Source: JAKEHA01 sp964560355 (lineage in GTDB: Bacteria; Krumholzibacteriota; Krumholzibacteriia; WVZY01; JAKEHA01). Taken from it: 47,590 nucleotides of DNA. The stretch covers positions 1-47,590 of the forward strand of contig CAZLLI010000009.1 of NCBI GenBank assembly GCA_964560355.1, written 5' to 3'. Position 1 is the stretch's first letter, and each line of letters starts with the position of its first letter. Shown piece after piece: positions 15,930 to 24,146 of the stretch. Under the pieces are notes generated by a model. That model saw nothing but the letters and a program-made list of their open reading frames with translations, did no database searches and was not told the origin of the DNA. The position numbers were made by a program, and so were the translations under genes.

Positions 15930-17369
15930 CTAGTCCATTTGTTTTCGCACGAAGGTCGGGATGCGGAATACCTCGGTGTTGAAGGATCGAATCGACCCGT
16001 TGTCCATGATCACCGGCTCGTCGCCCTCGGCGGGCTCGGCCTCGAACTCGATCATCGAATCGCCGCGCGCGAGAATCTCCGGGAAGTCGAGCACCGGCTC
16101 TTCGTCCTCGTAGGCCTCGTCGACGCGCGGCAGCGCCTCCATGCGCGCGATGGGCGCCGGTGCGCTCTCGAGCGGCATCGGCGCGGGCGGCGCCAAGGGG
16201 GCGAGCGACGCCATCATGGGAACGCTCTCGCGCACCGGAGCGACCGGAGCGGGAGCGACCGGCGTCGGCGCCGATACCACCGCCGCCGCGGGCATGACGG
16301 GCGCCGCGGGCATGACGGGCGCCGCGGGAGCCGGCATCGTCGACTCGCGGAGGAGCGGACGCGGTTCGACGCGCGCCGCCGCCGCGGGACGCGCTTCGAC
16401 GGGTGCCGACTGGCGGTGGAATCCGGTCGCGATCACGGTGACGCGGATCTCGCCTTCCGGCATCGACTCGTCGATCACCGTGCCGAGGAAGACGTGCGCG
16501 CCCGCACCCGCTTCCGAGTTGATCACGGTCGCGGCGCGGCTGATCTGCTTGATGCCGAGCGAGCGCGGGCCCGTGATGTTGACCAGGATCGAGGTCGCGC
16601 CTTGGATCGACACGTCGTCTAGAAGCGGGCTGTGGATCGCCATGCGCGCGGCGTCCTCGGCCGCGCCGGGGCCATCGGCGACGCCGGTGCCCATCAAGGC
16701 CGCGCCGCCGTTACGCATCACGCTGCGCACGTCGGCGAAGTCGAGGTTGACCACCCCGGTCTCCGTGATGAGCGACGAGATGCCGCGGGTCGCGTTGCAC
16801 AACACTTCGTCGGCGCGCGCGAAGGCGTCGAGCATCGAGGTGTCGTCGCCCGAGGTCTCGAGCAGCTTGTCGTTGGGAATGACGATCAGCGTGTCGACGG
16901 CTTCCTTGAGGGCGTCGATGCCGGCTTCGGACTGGCGCAAGCGCGGGGTTCCTTCGAAGAAGAAGGGCCGCGTGACCACGCCCACCGTGAGTGCGCCCGC
17001 TTCGCGCGCGAGGGCCGCGACGACGGGAGCCGCCCCGGTGCCGGTGCCGCCGCCCATGCCCGCGGTGATGAACACCATGTCCGCCCCGCGCACGCAAGCG
17101 CGGATCGTCTCGACGCTTTCCTCGGCCGCTTCGCGTCCCACGCGAGGGTCGCCGCCCGACCCCAGACCGCGCGTGAGCTCTTCGCCGATTTGGATTTTGT
17201 GGAAGGCGCTCGACTCGCGCAGCACCTGCAGGTCGGTGTTCACCGCCGCGAACTCGACGCCGCGGAAGCCCGCATCCACCATCCGATTGACCGCATTGCC
17301 ACCAGCGCCACCGACGCCGACGACGCGCAGGACCGTGAGTTTCTTTTCCTCGTCCATTTCGAAGCGCAT
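15930..17369 (-). CDS. ftsZ: Cell division GTPase FtsZ
   Basis: 479 aa. The tubulin-like core polymerises at mid-cell into the Z-ring that recruits the divisome. The signature GGGTGTG is at 106-112 and the T7 loop contains NLDFADV, the catalytic residues for the next subunit. After about residue 325 comes a 140-residue Pro/Ala/Met/Val linker, then an acidic stretch and the conserved C-terminal peptide VFRIPTFVRKQMD that binds FtsA and other membrane anchors. The start is the ATG at 17369, with AAGGAGA 7 nt upstream; upstream in-frame residues have no family match. The linker is long beside E. coli's, and contains an 18-bp tandem repeat (16285-16328). ftsA lies 16 nt upstream. Confidence 0.97.
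   Translation of the reverse strand: MRFEMDEEKKLTVLRVVGVGGAGGNAVNRMVDAGFRGVEFAAVNTDLQVLRESSAFHKIQIGEELTRGLGSGGDPRVGREAAEESVETIRACVRGADMVFITAGMGGGTGTGAAPVVAALAREAGALTVGVVTRPFFFEGTPRLRQSEAGIDALKEAVDTLIVIPNDKLLETSGDDTSMLDAFARADEVLCNATRGISSLITETGVVNLDFADVRSVMRNGGAALMGTGVADGPGAAEDAARMAIHSPLLDDVSIQGATSILVNITGPRSLGIKQISRAATVINSEAGAGAHVFLGTVIDESMPEGEIRVTVIATGFHRQSAPVEARPAAAARVEPRPLLRESTMPAPAAPVMPAAPVMPAAAVVSAPTPVAPAPVAPVRESVPMMASLAPLAPPAPMPLESAPAPIARMEALPRVDEAYEDEEPVLDFPEILARGDSMIEFEAEPAEGDEPVIMDNGSIRSFNTEVFRIPTFVRKQMD
16285..16328 (-). repeat. 18-bp tandem repeat in the FtsZ linker
   Basis: GCCGCGGGCATGACGGGC occurs at 16285-16302 and again at 16303-16320, with a partial third copy. It encodes the MPAAPV hexapeptide twice. 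The unit is a multiple of three, so length changes would keep the reading frame. Perfect identity suggests recent slippage. Confidence 0.7.
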
Positions 17370-17385
17370 GATCGTCTCCTTCTCG

Positions 17386-18624
17386 TCAGATAAAACTGGC
17401 GATGGCACGCTTGAACGAATACAGCCCGGACGCGAGGCGCCCACCGCGCTCCGAGGCTCGCTCACCCGGCATGACGGCCGGCGTGAGCGCGCGAAGAAGC
17501 CCGACCGCGGTCGAGAACCGCGGGTGGGCGACCACTTCCGACAATCCTTCCAACCCCGCCGGCGACGCCACGCGCGCCGGAAGGTCGAACACCTGCTCGG
17601 CCAGCTCGCGGATGCCGGTCAGCATCGACGAACCGCCCGTCAATACCACGCCCGCGCGCAGCGAGCGCTTGAGCCCGCTCTGCGCGATCTGCTGGTCGAT
17701 GAGACCGAACAGCTCGGTGACGCGCGGCTCGATGATTCCCGAGAGCACCGTCTTGGCCACGCGGCGCGGCCCGCGCCCCGCGACCATGCTGACTTGCACC
17801 ACGTCGTGGCCGGCCACCAGGGTCGACAGCGCGCAACCGTGCTCGACCTTGAGGCGTTCGGCTTCGCGCGGCGACGTGCGTAGCCCGTAGGCGACGTCGC
17901 TCGTGACGTTGTGCCCGCCGAGCCCGATGACGCCGCTCGCCAAGACGCCGCCGTCGGCCGCCACCAGAACGTCGGTGGTGCCGCCGCCCACGTCGAGCAC
18001 GATGGCGCCGTGCTCGCGCTCGTCCGCCGACAACACCGCGGTGGCCGACGCGAGCGGCTCCAGCACGATGTCGCCGATCTCGACGCCCGCGAGCTGCAAC
18101 GTCTTCGCGAGATTGTCGAGCGCGGGGCGCGACGCCGTCACGACGTGCACGCGCGCCTCCAGGCGCGCGCCGAACATGCCGGCGGGCTGTCGAATGCCCC
18201 GCTGGCTATCGACAATGAACTCCTGCGGAAGGGTATGGATGATTTCGCGATCTTGTGGCAAGGAAAACTTTCGCGCGGCGTCGAATGCGCGCGCGACGTC
18301 GTCGGGCGCGATCTCCTTTTCGATGCTCCCCACCGAGACCACGCCGCGGCTGTTCATGCTGCGCACGTGCTCGCCGGCCGCGCCGACGTTGTAGCTCTTG
18401 GGCGCGGCACCCGCCATGCGCTCCGCCTCCGCGACCGCGCGCGCGACGCACACGCTGGCGCGCTCGATGTCGACCACGACTCCCTGCCGCATGCCCTCCG
18501 ACGGCGCCAGCCCCGCGCCCACGACGCGCAGCGCGCCGCCCGTCTCCTCCGCCACCAGGGCCGCGACCTTGGTCGTGCCCAGGTCGATCGCTCCGCACAG
18601 TCTCCTCGCGCTTTTCATGATCAT
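17386..18624 (-). CDS. ftsA: Cell division protein FtsA
   Basis: 412 aa, actin-like ATPase that anchors FtsZ to the membrane and recruits later divisome proteins. The N-terminal phosphate-1 motif AIDLGTTKVAAL and the later LDVGGGTTDVLV (phosphate-2) are present, with an SHS2-type inserted region between. GVVLTGGSSMLTGI gives the adenosine motif. The last residues (YSFKRAIASFI) make the amphipathic membrane-targeting helix. ATG at 18624 lies 9 nt after AGGAGG; an ATG two codons later is also possible. It sits 63 nt behind ftsQ and 16 nt before ftsZ, as in many dcw clusters. Confidence 0.96.
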   Translation of the reverse strand: MIMKSARRLCGAIDLGTTKVAALVAEETGGALRVVGAGLAPSEGMRQGVVVDIERASVCVARAVAEAERMAGAAPKSYNVGAAGEHVRSMNSRGVVSVGSIEKEIAPDDVARAFDAARKFSLPQDREIIHTLPQEFIVDSQRGIRQPAGMFGARLEARVHVVTASRPALDNLAKTLQLAGVEIGDIVLEPLASATAVLSADEREHGAIVLDVGGGTTDVLVAADGGVLASGVIGLGGHNVTSDVAYGLRTSPREAERLKVEHGCALSTLVAGHDVVQVSMVAGRGPRRVAKTVLSGIIEPRVTELFGLIDQQIAQSGLKRSLRAGVVLTGGSSMLTGIRELAEQVFDLPARVASPAGLEGLSEVVAHPRFSTAVGLLRALTPAVMPGERASERGGRLASGLYSFKRAIASFI

Positions 18625-18687
18625 GCCTTCCGGCCTCCTTCGCTCGCCTTCCCTTGCCTGCACCTCGGGCAACCGAAACCGGCCCGA

Positions 18688-19458
18688 CTAGATCTCGCTT
18701 CGCAGCACCACTTGATTGTCGAATCGCAAGTCGATCAGAGCCGCCGCGCCGTCGCGGCTCGCGAGCTCGTCCCGCAAGAGGAAGAACTTGCGCAGCCGCT
18801 TCTCGAAGTCCGCGTTGCCGACCAAGAGCACGCAGTCTTCCTTGAGCGAGCGGATCGACAGGCCGCTCTCGCTCGCGCGCACCTCGGAGATGTCCTCCGC
18901 GAAGCCGCGACCGATGCTGCGGCACACCGCGAGCGCCTCGATGGCGCCGCGCACCATGGGGTCCGTGCACACGCGCCCCGCCTTGACGTCGCTCGCCGCC
19001 ACCCCGGTGATGGTGGGGAGGTCGAGCAGCCCGGTGTACTCGTCGCCGGGCATGACGACGCCGTCGGCGGCGATCTCGTAGTAGCGGTCGGTGAACACCA
19101 GCGCCACCGGCTCGCGCTCGACCACGTCGTACACGACGCGGTCCGGGAGCACGCGGCGCGCGGTGACGCTCGCGATGCGCGGGTGCGCTTCCAGGCGCGC
19201 TTCGTACACGTCGAGCGGCGCCAGGAGGATGTTGTGACCCTTCAAGTCCGCCACCAGGCGCTCGACTTGGTCGCGGTCGACGCGCGTGAGCCCGACCAAG
19301 TCGACGTGCTCCACCGCGAAGCGCGGCGACGTAGTCACATAGTCGTACAGGTACATCGACCCGACGATGAGCACGCCCACCACCAGCACCGCCACCACGC
19401 GGCGCAGGGCCGCGCGCAAGTTCCGTTTGCGATCCGCTTCCGTGCTAACGATTCCCAA
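18688..19458 (-). CDS. ftsQ: Cell division protein FtsQ (TTG start)
   Basis: 256 aa, single-pass membrane protein of the divisome: a short cytoplasmic N-terminus, one membrane helix (about 18-37), then a POTRA domain (FAVEHVDLVGLTRVDRDQVERL, about 47-68) and a beta-rich C-terminal part. The start is a TTG (19456-19458), since an in-frame stop lies 4 codons upstream and no ATG or GTG follows closely. GGAGG sits 9 nt before it, inside murB, which it overlaps by 14 nt. FtsQ partners FtsL and FtsB; no ftsB is seen here. Confidence 0.92.
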   Translation of the reverse strand: MGIVSTEADRKRNLRAALRRVVAVLVVGVLIVGSMYLYDYVTTSPRFAVEHVDLVGLTRVDRDQVERLVADLKGHNILLAPLDVYEARLEAHPRIASVTARRVLPDRVVYDVVEREPVALVFTDRYYEIAADGVVMPGDEYTGLLDLPTITGVAASDVKAGRVCTDPMVRGAIEALAVCRSIGRGFAEDISEVRASESGLSIRSLKEDCVLLVGNADFEKRLRKFFLLRDELASRDGAAALIDLRFDNQVVLRSEI

Positions 19459-20359
19459 CGACGATCACCTCCGTTTTGAGCTCGACCCCGTACTTCTTGC
19501 GTACTTCCTCGCGCGCGGTCGCGATCAGCGACTCCACGTCGTCGGCGCTGGCGCGCCCCTCGACGTTAATAATGAAGTTCGCGTGCATGTCGCTGATCAT
19601 GGCGCCCCCGCGCCGCGTTCCCTTGAGTCCGCACCCCTCGATCATCTCCGCCGCGTAGCGCCCGGGCGGGTTGACGAAGGTGCTCCCGAAGCTGCGCTCC
19701 CAGATCGGCTGCGTGTTCTTGCGCGCGATCGAGCGCTCGTACACGTCGGTGCGAATGGCGCCGGGCGCGCAGCGAAAGGTGGCCTCGACCACCACCGCGC
19801 CGGGATCCAAGCTGGTGTGACGGTACGTGAACGCAATGTTCGACGCCGCGAGCGCGCGCAGGCGACCGGTCTCGTCGACGATGCGCACGCGCGTAAGCGA
19901 GTCCTTCACTTCGCCGCCGAAGGCGCCCGCGTTCATGCGCACCGCACCCCCCACCGAGCCCGGGATGCCGGTCCCGAACTCCAACCCCGTGCGACCCGAC
20001 TTGGTCATCTTGCGCGAGAGGGCCGCGAACGACGCCCCGCCCTCCGCCCACACCGTGCGCGCGTTGACGCGCGTGCGCGTCATGTGCTCGGCGAGCTGAA
20101 TCACGATCCCGTCGAAGCCCCCGTCGCGCACGATCAAGTTCGACCCCTTGCCCACCGGCAGGTACGCGATACCCTGCGCGCGCGCGAGCCGCACCACGCG
20201 CGCCACCTCCGCCGCGGTGCGCGGCAGCACCATCACGCGCGCCGGGCCGCCCACGCCGATGGTGGTGTGCTTCGACATCGGCTCGTCCGTGCGCACCCGC
20301 CCGGAGAGGAACGCCGACAGGCGCGCGGCGGCGGCCGCCCAATCGATGGCGCTCGTCAC
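19445..20359 (-). CDS. murB: UDP-N-acetylenolpyruvoylglucosamine reductase MurB
   Basis: 304 aa, near the usual length of about 300 for the type II enzyme. It reduces UDP-GlcNAc-enolpyruvate to UDP-MurNAc with NADPH and bound FAD. FAD-domain motifs VGKGSNLIVRDGGFDG and GTGIPGSVGGAVRMNAGA are clear. The active-site Ser motif reads RSFGSTFVNPPG and the catalytic Glu sits near ELKTEVIVVG. The start is a GTG with AAAGGA 6 nt before. Genes of the same pathway surround it; the ftsQ start overlaps its end by 14 nt. Confidence 0.96.
   Translation of the reverse strand: MTSAIDWAAAAARLSAFLSGRVRTDEPMSKHTTIGVGGPARVMVLPRTAAEVARVVRLARAQGIAYLPVGKGSNLIVRDGGFDGIVIQLAEHMTRTRVNARTVWAEGGASFAALSRKMTKSGRTGLEFGTGIPGSVGGAVRMNAGAFGGEVKDSLTRVRIVDETGRLRALAASNIAFTYRHTSLDPGAVVVEATFRCAPGAIRTDVYERSIARKNTQPIWERSFGSTFVNPPGRYAAEMIEGCGLKGTRRGGAMISDMHANFIINVEGRASADDVESLIATAREEVRKKYGVELKTEVIVVGNR
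19468..19472 (-). promoter_or_regulatory. Shine-Dalgarno of ftsQ inside murB
   Basis: GGAGG on the minus strand, 9 nt upstream of the TTG start, lies within the last codons of murB. It is what settles the unusual start codon. Ribosomes ending murB would help to open it. Confidence 0.6.
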
Positions 20360-20362
20360 CGC

Positions 20363-21757
20363 TCATCCTTTCCTTTCCACGGCGGCGTTCAAGTGCGCGA
20401 GCAGGAGGTCGCCGGCCTTGGTGACATCGCCCGCGCCCATCGTGATCACCATGTCGCCCGCGCGCACTTCTTCGGCGATACGCTTGACGCCGTCGGCGTA
20501 GGTGCGCACGTGCTCGACTTGGGTGCGGCCTTCCTTCGCGACGCGCTCGACGATGCGGGCGCTGTCGACGCCGGCGATCGGCTTCTCGCCCGCCGCGTAC
20601 ACGTCGGTCAGGAACACGCGGTACGCGCCGTCGAAGCACTTTCCGAATTGCTCGGCGAGCGCTTGCGTGCGCGTGTAGCGGTGTGGCTGGAACAGCACGA
20701 ACAAGCGACGCCGGTAGCTCGAGAGCGCGGCCTGGATGGTGGCCGCGACTTCGGTCGGGTGGTGGCCGTAGTCGTCGACGACCAGCACACCGCCCGCCTC
20801 GCCTTTGACCTCGAAGCGGCGTCCCACGCCCTGCCAGCTCTCGAGTCCCGCGCGAATCTGGTCGAAGGGAATGTCGAGCCACAGACCCGCGGCGACCGCC
20901 GCCAAGGCGTTCCGCGCGTAGTGGTCGCCGGGGATGTGGATGGTCGCTTCGCCGAGCGCGCCGCGCGCGTCGGAAACCGCGAAGCGCGTCCACCCCGCGC
21001 CGCGCTCGCTGATCTTCCCCTCGAGGTCCGCGCGCCCGCCGAGCGAGTACGTCACCTTGCGGCGGCGGATGCGCGGCGCGATCTCCATCGTGCGCGCGTC
21101 GTCGGCGCACAGAATGACCGCACCGTAGAACGGCACGCGGTTCGCGTACTCGACGAACGCCTCTTCGATCGCGGCCAGGTCGGGATAGAAGTCCAAGTGC
21201 TCGAGGTCGATGTTGGTGATGATCGCGATCGACGAGGGCAGGTTCACGAACTGGCCGTCGCTCTCGTCGGCTTCCGCGACCACGTAGCGGCTCCCGCCCA
21301 GGCGCGCGTTGCTCGAGAGCGCGCGCACCTTGCCGCCCACGATCACGGTGGGATCGAGTCCGCCGCTCGCCATCACCGACGCGATCAGCGACGTGGTCGA
21401 CGTTTTGCCGTGCGCGCCGCCCACCGTCACCGCGTATTTCAAGCGCAACAGCTCCGCGAGCATCTCGCCGCGCGGGATGGTCGGGATGCCTTGACGGCGC
21501 GCTTCCGTGAGCTCGGGGTTGTCGGGCGTCACCGCGCTCGAATACACCACCACGTCGGCGCCCGCGATGTTGCCGCCCGCGTGGCCGGCGAAGACCGCGG
21601 CGCCCAGCGACTGCAAGCGCGCCGTGATGTCGGTCGACTTCATGTCGGAGCCGCTCACCTCGAAGCCGAGGTTGATCAGCACTTCGGCGATGCCGCTCAT
21701 GCCGATGCCGCCCACTCCGACGAAGTGCACGCGCTTGGTATGCCCGAGAAAGACCAT
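20363..21757 (-). CDS. murC: UDP-N-acetylmuramate-L-alanine ligase MurC
   Basis: 464 aa. It adds L-Ala to UDP-MurNAc using ATP, the first step in building the stem peptide. N-terminal Rossmann-like nucleotide-sugar domain: HFVGVGGIGMSGIAEVLI. The Mur-ligase P-loop is GGAHGKTSTT near residue 115, and EADESDG carries the Mg-binding acids. NIDLEHLDFY and DDYGHHPTEVAATI complete the family set. It is 3 nt before the murB GTG and 23 nt behind murG. The ribosome binding site is weak. Confidence 0.97.
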   Translation of the reverse strand: MVFLGHTKRVHFVGVGGIGMSGIAEVLINLGFEVSGSDMKSTDITARLQSLGAAVFAGHAGGNIAGADVVVYSSAVTPDNPELTEARRQGIPTIPRGEMLAELLRLKYAVTVGGAHGKTSTTSLIASVMASGGLDPTVIVGGKVRALSSNARLGGSRYVVAEADESDGQFVNLPSSIAIITNIDLEHLDFYPDLAAIEEAFVEYANRVPFYGAVILCADDARTMEIAPRIRRRKVTYSLGGRADLEGKISERGAGWTRFAVSDARGALGEATIHIPGDHYARNALAAVAAGLWLDIPFDQIRAGLESWQGVGRRFEVKGEAGGVLVVDDYGHHPTEVAATIQAALSSYRRRLFVLFQPHRYTRTQALAEQFGKCFDGAYRVFLTDVYAAGEKPIAGVDSARIVERVAKEGRTQVEHVRTYADGVKRIAEEVRAGDMVITMGAGDVTKAGDLLLAHLNAAVERKG

Positions 21758-21780
21758 TTCGTTTCAGCCGTCCGTCCGCG

Positions 21781-22917
21781 TCAGGCCGCGAGCCTCGTCG
21801 CCCTCACCGTGTGCTCTTTTTTTTTAGCCACCACCAGAATGGCGTCGGCGGCGCGATTCCCCGCGTCGGGGGTCGACCACGCGCGCATGGCGGCGCCCAT
21901 GCGAGCGCGGCGCTCGTCCGACGAAAGCAACGTTTCCAGTTCGGCGACCAGACGCGCACCCGAAAGATCGGCGTCGCGCACGACGACGGCGCCGCCCGCT
22001 TCGACCAAGGGCGCCGCGTTGCTCGCCTGGTGCGCGTCGGCCGCGTACGGGTACGGCACCAACACCGCGGGGACGCCGAAGCGCGCGAGCTCGAACACGC
22101 TCGACGCGCCCGAGCGCGCGACCGCGACGTCGGCGAGCGCGTATGCGAAGTGCATCTCGTCGAGATATTCTCGCACCCTGACGAGACTCGACGCAGTTCG
22201 TGTACGGCGCTCCACTTCGGCGAGATCGAACGCGCCACAGAGAATCACGAACTGGACTCCGCGCTCGGAGGCCAGTCTTGCCGCCGCATCCGCGGCGGCT
22301 ACGTTGAGCGAGTGCGCGCCCCGGCTTCCGCCCACCACCAGCACGGTTGGGCGCGACGCGTCGAGGCCGAAGAACGCGGCCGCCTCCGCGCGCGACGGCG
22401 ACGGCATGGCGCGCAGCGGATTCCCTACCACCAGCGCGCGGGTGCCGGCGGGAAACCACGCACGCGACGATTCGTAGCCCAGCAGCACGAGGTCGGCGTG
22501 GCGTGCGAGGCGTCGATTGACCAGCCCCGGCACGCTGTTCTGTTCCTGCAGCACGCGCGGCACGCGCAGCGCGAGCGACGCCAGCACGACCGCCGCGCTC
22601 GCGAAGCCGCCCGTGCCCAGCACGACGTCGGGACGGAAGCGCGCCAGGATGCGCGCCGCGCGCGCCACCGCGGCGGCGAGCACGAAGGGCGCTCCCAGCT
22701 TGCGCGCGAGCGTGGCGCGGCGCAGCCCGTACCCCGGCAACAATTCGAACTCGCGGCCCGCGCGTGAGAGAATCCGCTCTTCCACACCGCCGCGCGCGCC
22801 CACGAAGAGCGCGCGGGTGGCGATGCGCGCTTCGAGGCGCTCGACCACGGCCAGCCCGGGGTACACGTGCCCCCCGGTGCCGCCGCCCGCGACCACGATG
22901 CGCAGCGCGTCGCTCAT
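21781..22917 (-). CDS. murG: Lipid II synthase MurG
   Basis: 378 aa. MurG transfers GlcNAc from UDP-GlcNAc to lipid I on the inner face of the membrane, giving lipid II. The N-terminal GGGTGGHVYPGLAV loop, QEQNSVPG and GGSRGAHSLN are all family signatures. The protein has a GT-B fold. The ATG start overlaps the ftsW stop by 4 nt (ATGA); a frame open far upstream is not part of it. Near its 3' end it contains a run of nine A (minus strand, 21817-21825), encoding Lys residues before the tail EHTVRATRLAA. Confidence 0.97.
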   Translation of the reverse strand: MSDALRIVVAGGGTGGHVYPGLAVVERLEARIATRALFVGARGGVEERILSRAGREFELLPGYGLRRATLARKLGAPFVLAAAVARAARILARFRPDVVLGTGGFASAAVVLASLALRVPRVLQEQNSVPGLVNRRLARHADLVLLGYESSRAWFPAGTRALVVGNPLRAMPSPSRAEAAAFFGLDASRPTVLVVGGSRGAHSLNVAAADAAARLASERGVQFVILCGAFDLAEVERRTRTASSLVRVREYLDEMHFAYALADVAVARSGASSVFELARFGVPAVLVPYPYAADAHQASNAAPLVEAGGAVVVRDADLSGARLVAELETLLSSDERRARMGAAMRAWSTPDAGNRAADAILVVAKKKEHTVRATRLAA

Positions 22918-24137
22918 CGCACCCCCGGCTTGTGCGACGCGCGCATGGCGAGCGGCGCGACGAGGTTCCACTTCGCGCGCGACGTACGCGTTTCCTTCGG
23001 ACGATAGCGCGACAAGTTCAGCAGCACGCCCACCGCGAACGCGTTGACGACCAGCGCCGAGCCGCCGTAGCTCAAGAACGGCAGCGGGAGTCCGGTGACC
23101 GGGAACAACGCCGTCGCCACGTACATATTGAGAATCGCGTACACGAAAACGGAGGCCGAGATACCGACGCCGAGCAACTGCCCGAAGCGGTCGCTGCACT
23201 GGTACGAGATCTTGAAGGCGCGCAGCGTGAGGGCGAGAAACGCGGCGCTCACCAAGAGCGTGAAGATGAGCCCGCCCTCTTCGCCCACGATGGAGAAGAT
23301 GAAATCCGTGTAGGCGTCGGGCAGCCAGTTGAGCTTCTGCTCGCTGTCGCCGAGTCCCACGCCGAACACGCCGCCCGAACCGATCGCGATCAGCGACTGC
23401 TGCACCTGCCAGTTGAGCCCGGTCGCGGCGTCGTGCCCGAGGCCCAGGAACATCATCAGGCGCTCGCGCACGTAGTCGTGGCGCGCGATTTCGACCGCCG
23501 CCAGCGCGGCGCCCGCGCCGACGAAGGCGCCGATGTGGACGAGGCGCGCGCCCGCGACGAACAGCATCACCAGTGCGATGGTCACCGTCGCCGCCGCGGT
23601 CCCGAAGTTGGGCATCATCGCGATGACGCCCGCCACCAGCGCGATCGCCACCGCCGCGGGCAGGAAGCCGCGCCGGAAGGAGCGGAAGTCGCGCCCCGTG
23701 CGCGTCGCCCAGTAGGCCAGGAAGAACACCAGCGTCGTGCGCGCAATCTCGCTCGGCTGCAGCGTGGTGTGGATGAGCGGCACCAAGTACCAGCGGCGCG
23801 TGTCGCGAATGGTGACTCCAAACACGAACACCCCGATCATGAGTAGCACGCCGGCCAGGAACAGCATCGGCGCCGCGCGGCGGTAGACGCGGTAGTCGAC
23901 GCGCGACGCCAGGAACATCACCACCAGCGCCACCACGCAGCGACCCGCGTGGTTGCGCATGAGCGCGAAGTGATCGCCGAATTTTCCGCCCGCGAAGTAC
24001 GAGCTCGACGACAGCACCCAGCTCAACCCCAGCGCCATCAGCAGCAGCGTCACCACCAGGAGCCGCGTGTCCATGCCCAGGCGCAGGAGCTGCGCGCCGG
24101 ATCCGTCGGCGGTGGTGGTGTGGGCGTTTGCGTCCAT
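22914..24137 (-). CDS. ftsW: SEDS peptidoglycan glycosyltransferase FtsW
   Basis: 407 aa with about ten membrane segments. FtsW polymerises lipid II at the septum together with FtsI. Family signs: TLQPSEIARTTLVFFLAYW, the loop GHDAATGLNWQVQQSLIAIG, GGVFGVGLGDSEQKLNWLPDAYTDFIF without its first residues, and GLPLPFLSYGGSALV near the end. The catalytic Asp of SEDS proteins lies in the large extracytoplasmic loop. The start at 24137 follows AGAAGGG. It overlaps murG by 4 nt and follows murD by 9. Confidence 0.96.
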   Translation of the reverse strand: MDANAHTTTADGSGAQLLRLGMDTRLLVVTLLLMALGLSWVLSSSSYFAGGKFGDHFALMRNHAGRCVVALVVMFLASRVDYRVYRRAAPMLFLAGVLLMIGVFVFGVTIRDTRRWYLVPLIHTTLQPSEIARTTLVFFLAYWATRTGRDFRSFRRGFLPAAVAIALVAGVIAMMPNFGTAAATVTIALVMLFVAGARLVHIGAFVGAGAALAAVEIARHDYVRERLMMFLGLGHDAATGLNWQVQQSLIAIGSGGVFGVGLGDSEQKLNWLPDAYTDFIFSIVGEEGGLIFTLLVSAAFLALTLRAFKISYQCSDRFGQLLGVGISASVFVYAILNMYVATALFPVTGLPLPFLSYGGSALVVNAFAVGVLLNLSRYRPKETRTSRAKWNLVAPLAMRASHKPGVR

Positions 24138-24146
24138 GCGTCCCTT

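Noticed and set aside
19367..22477. Very long plus-strand open frames opposite the division genes (for example 19367-22477, 14331-16622, 29517-31820, 11680-13608)
   Set aside because: They lie opposite well-identified genes and encode Arg/Ala/His/Val-rich sequence with no domain. High GC removes stop codons from such frames.
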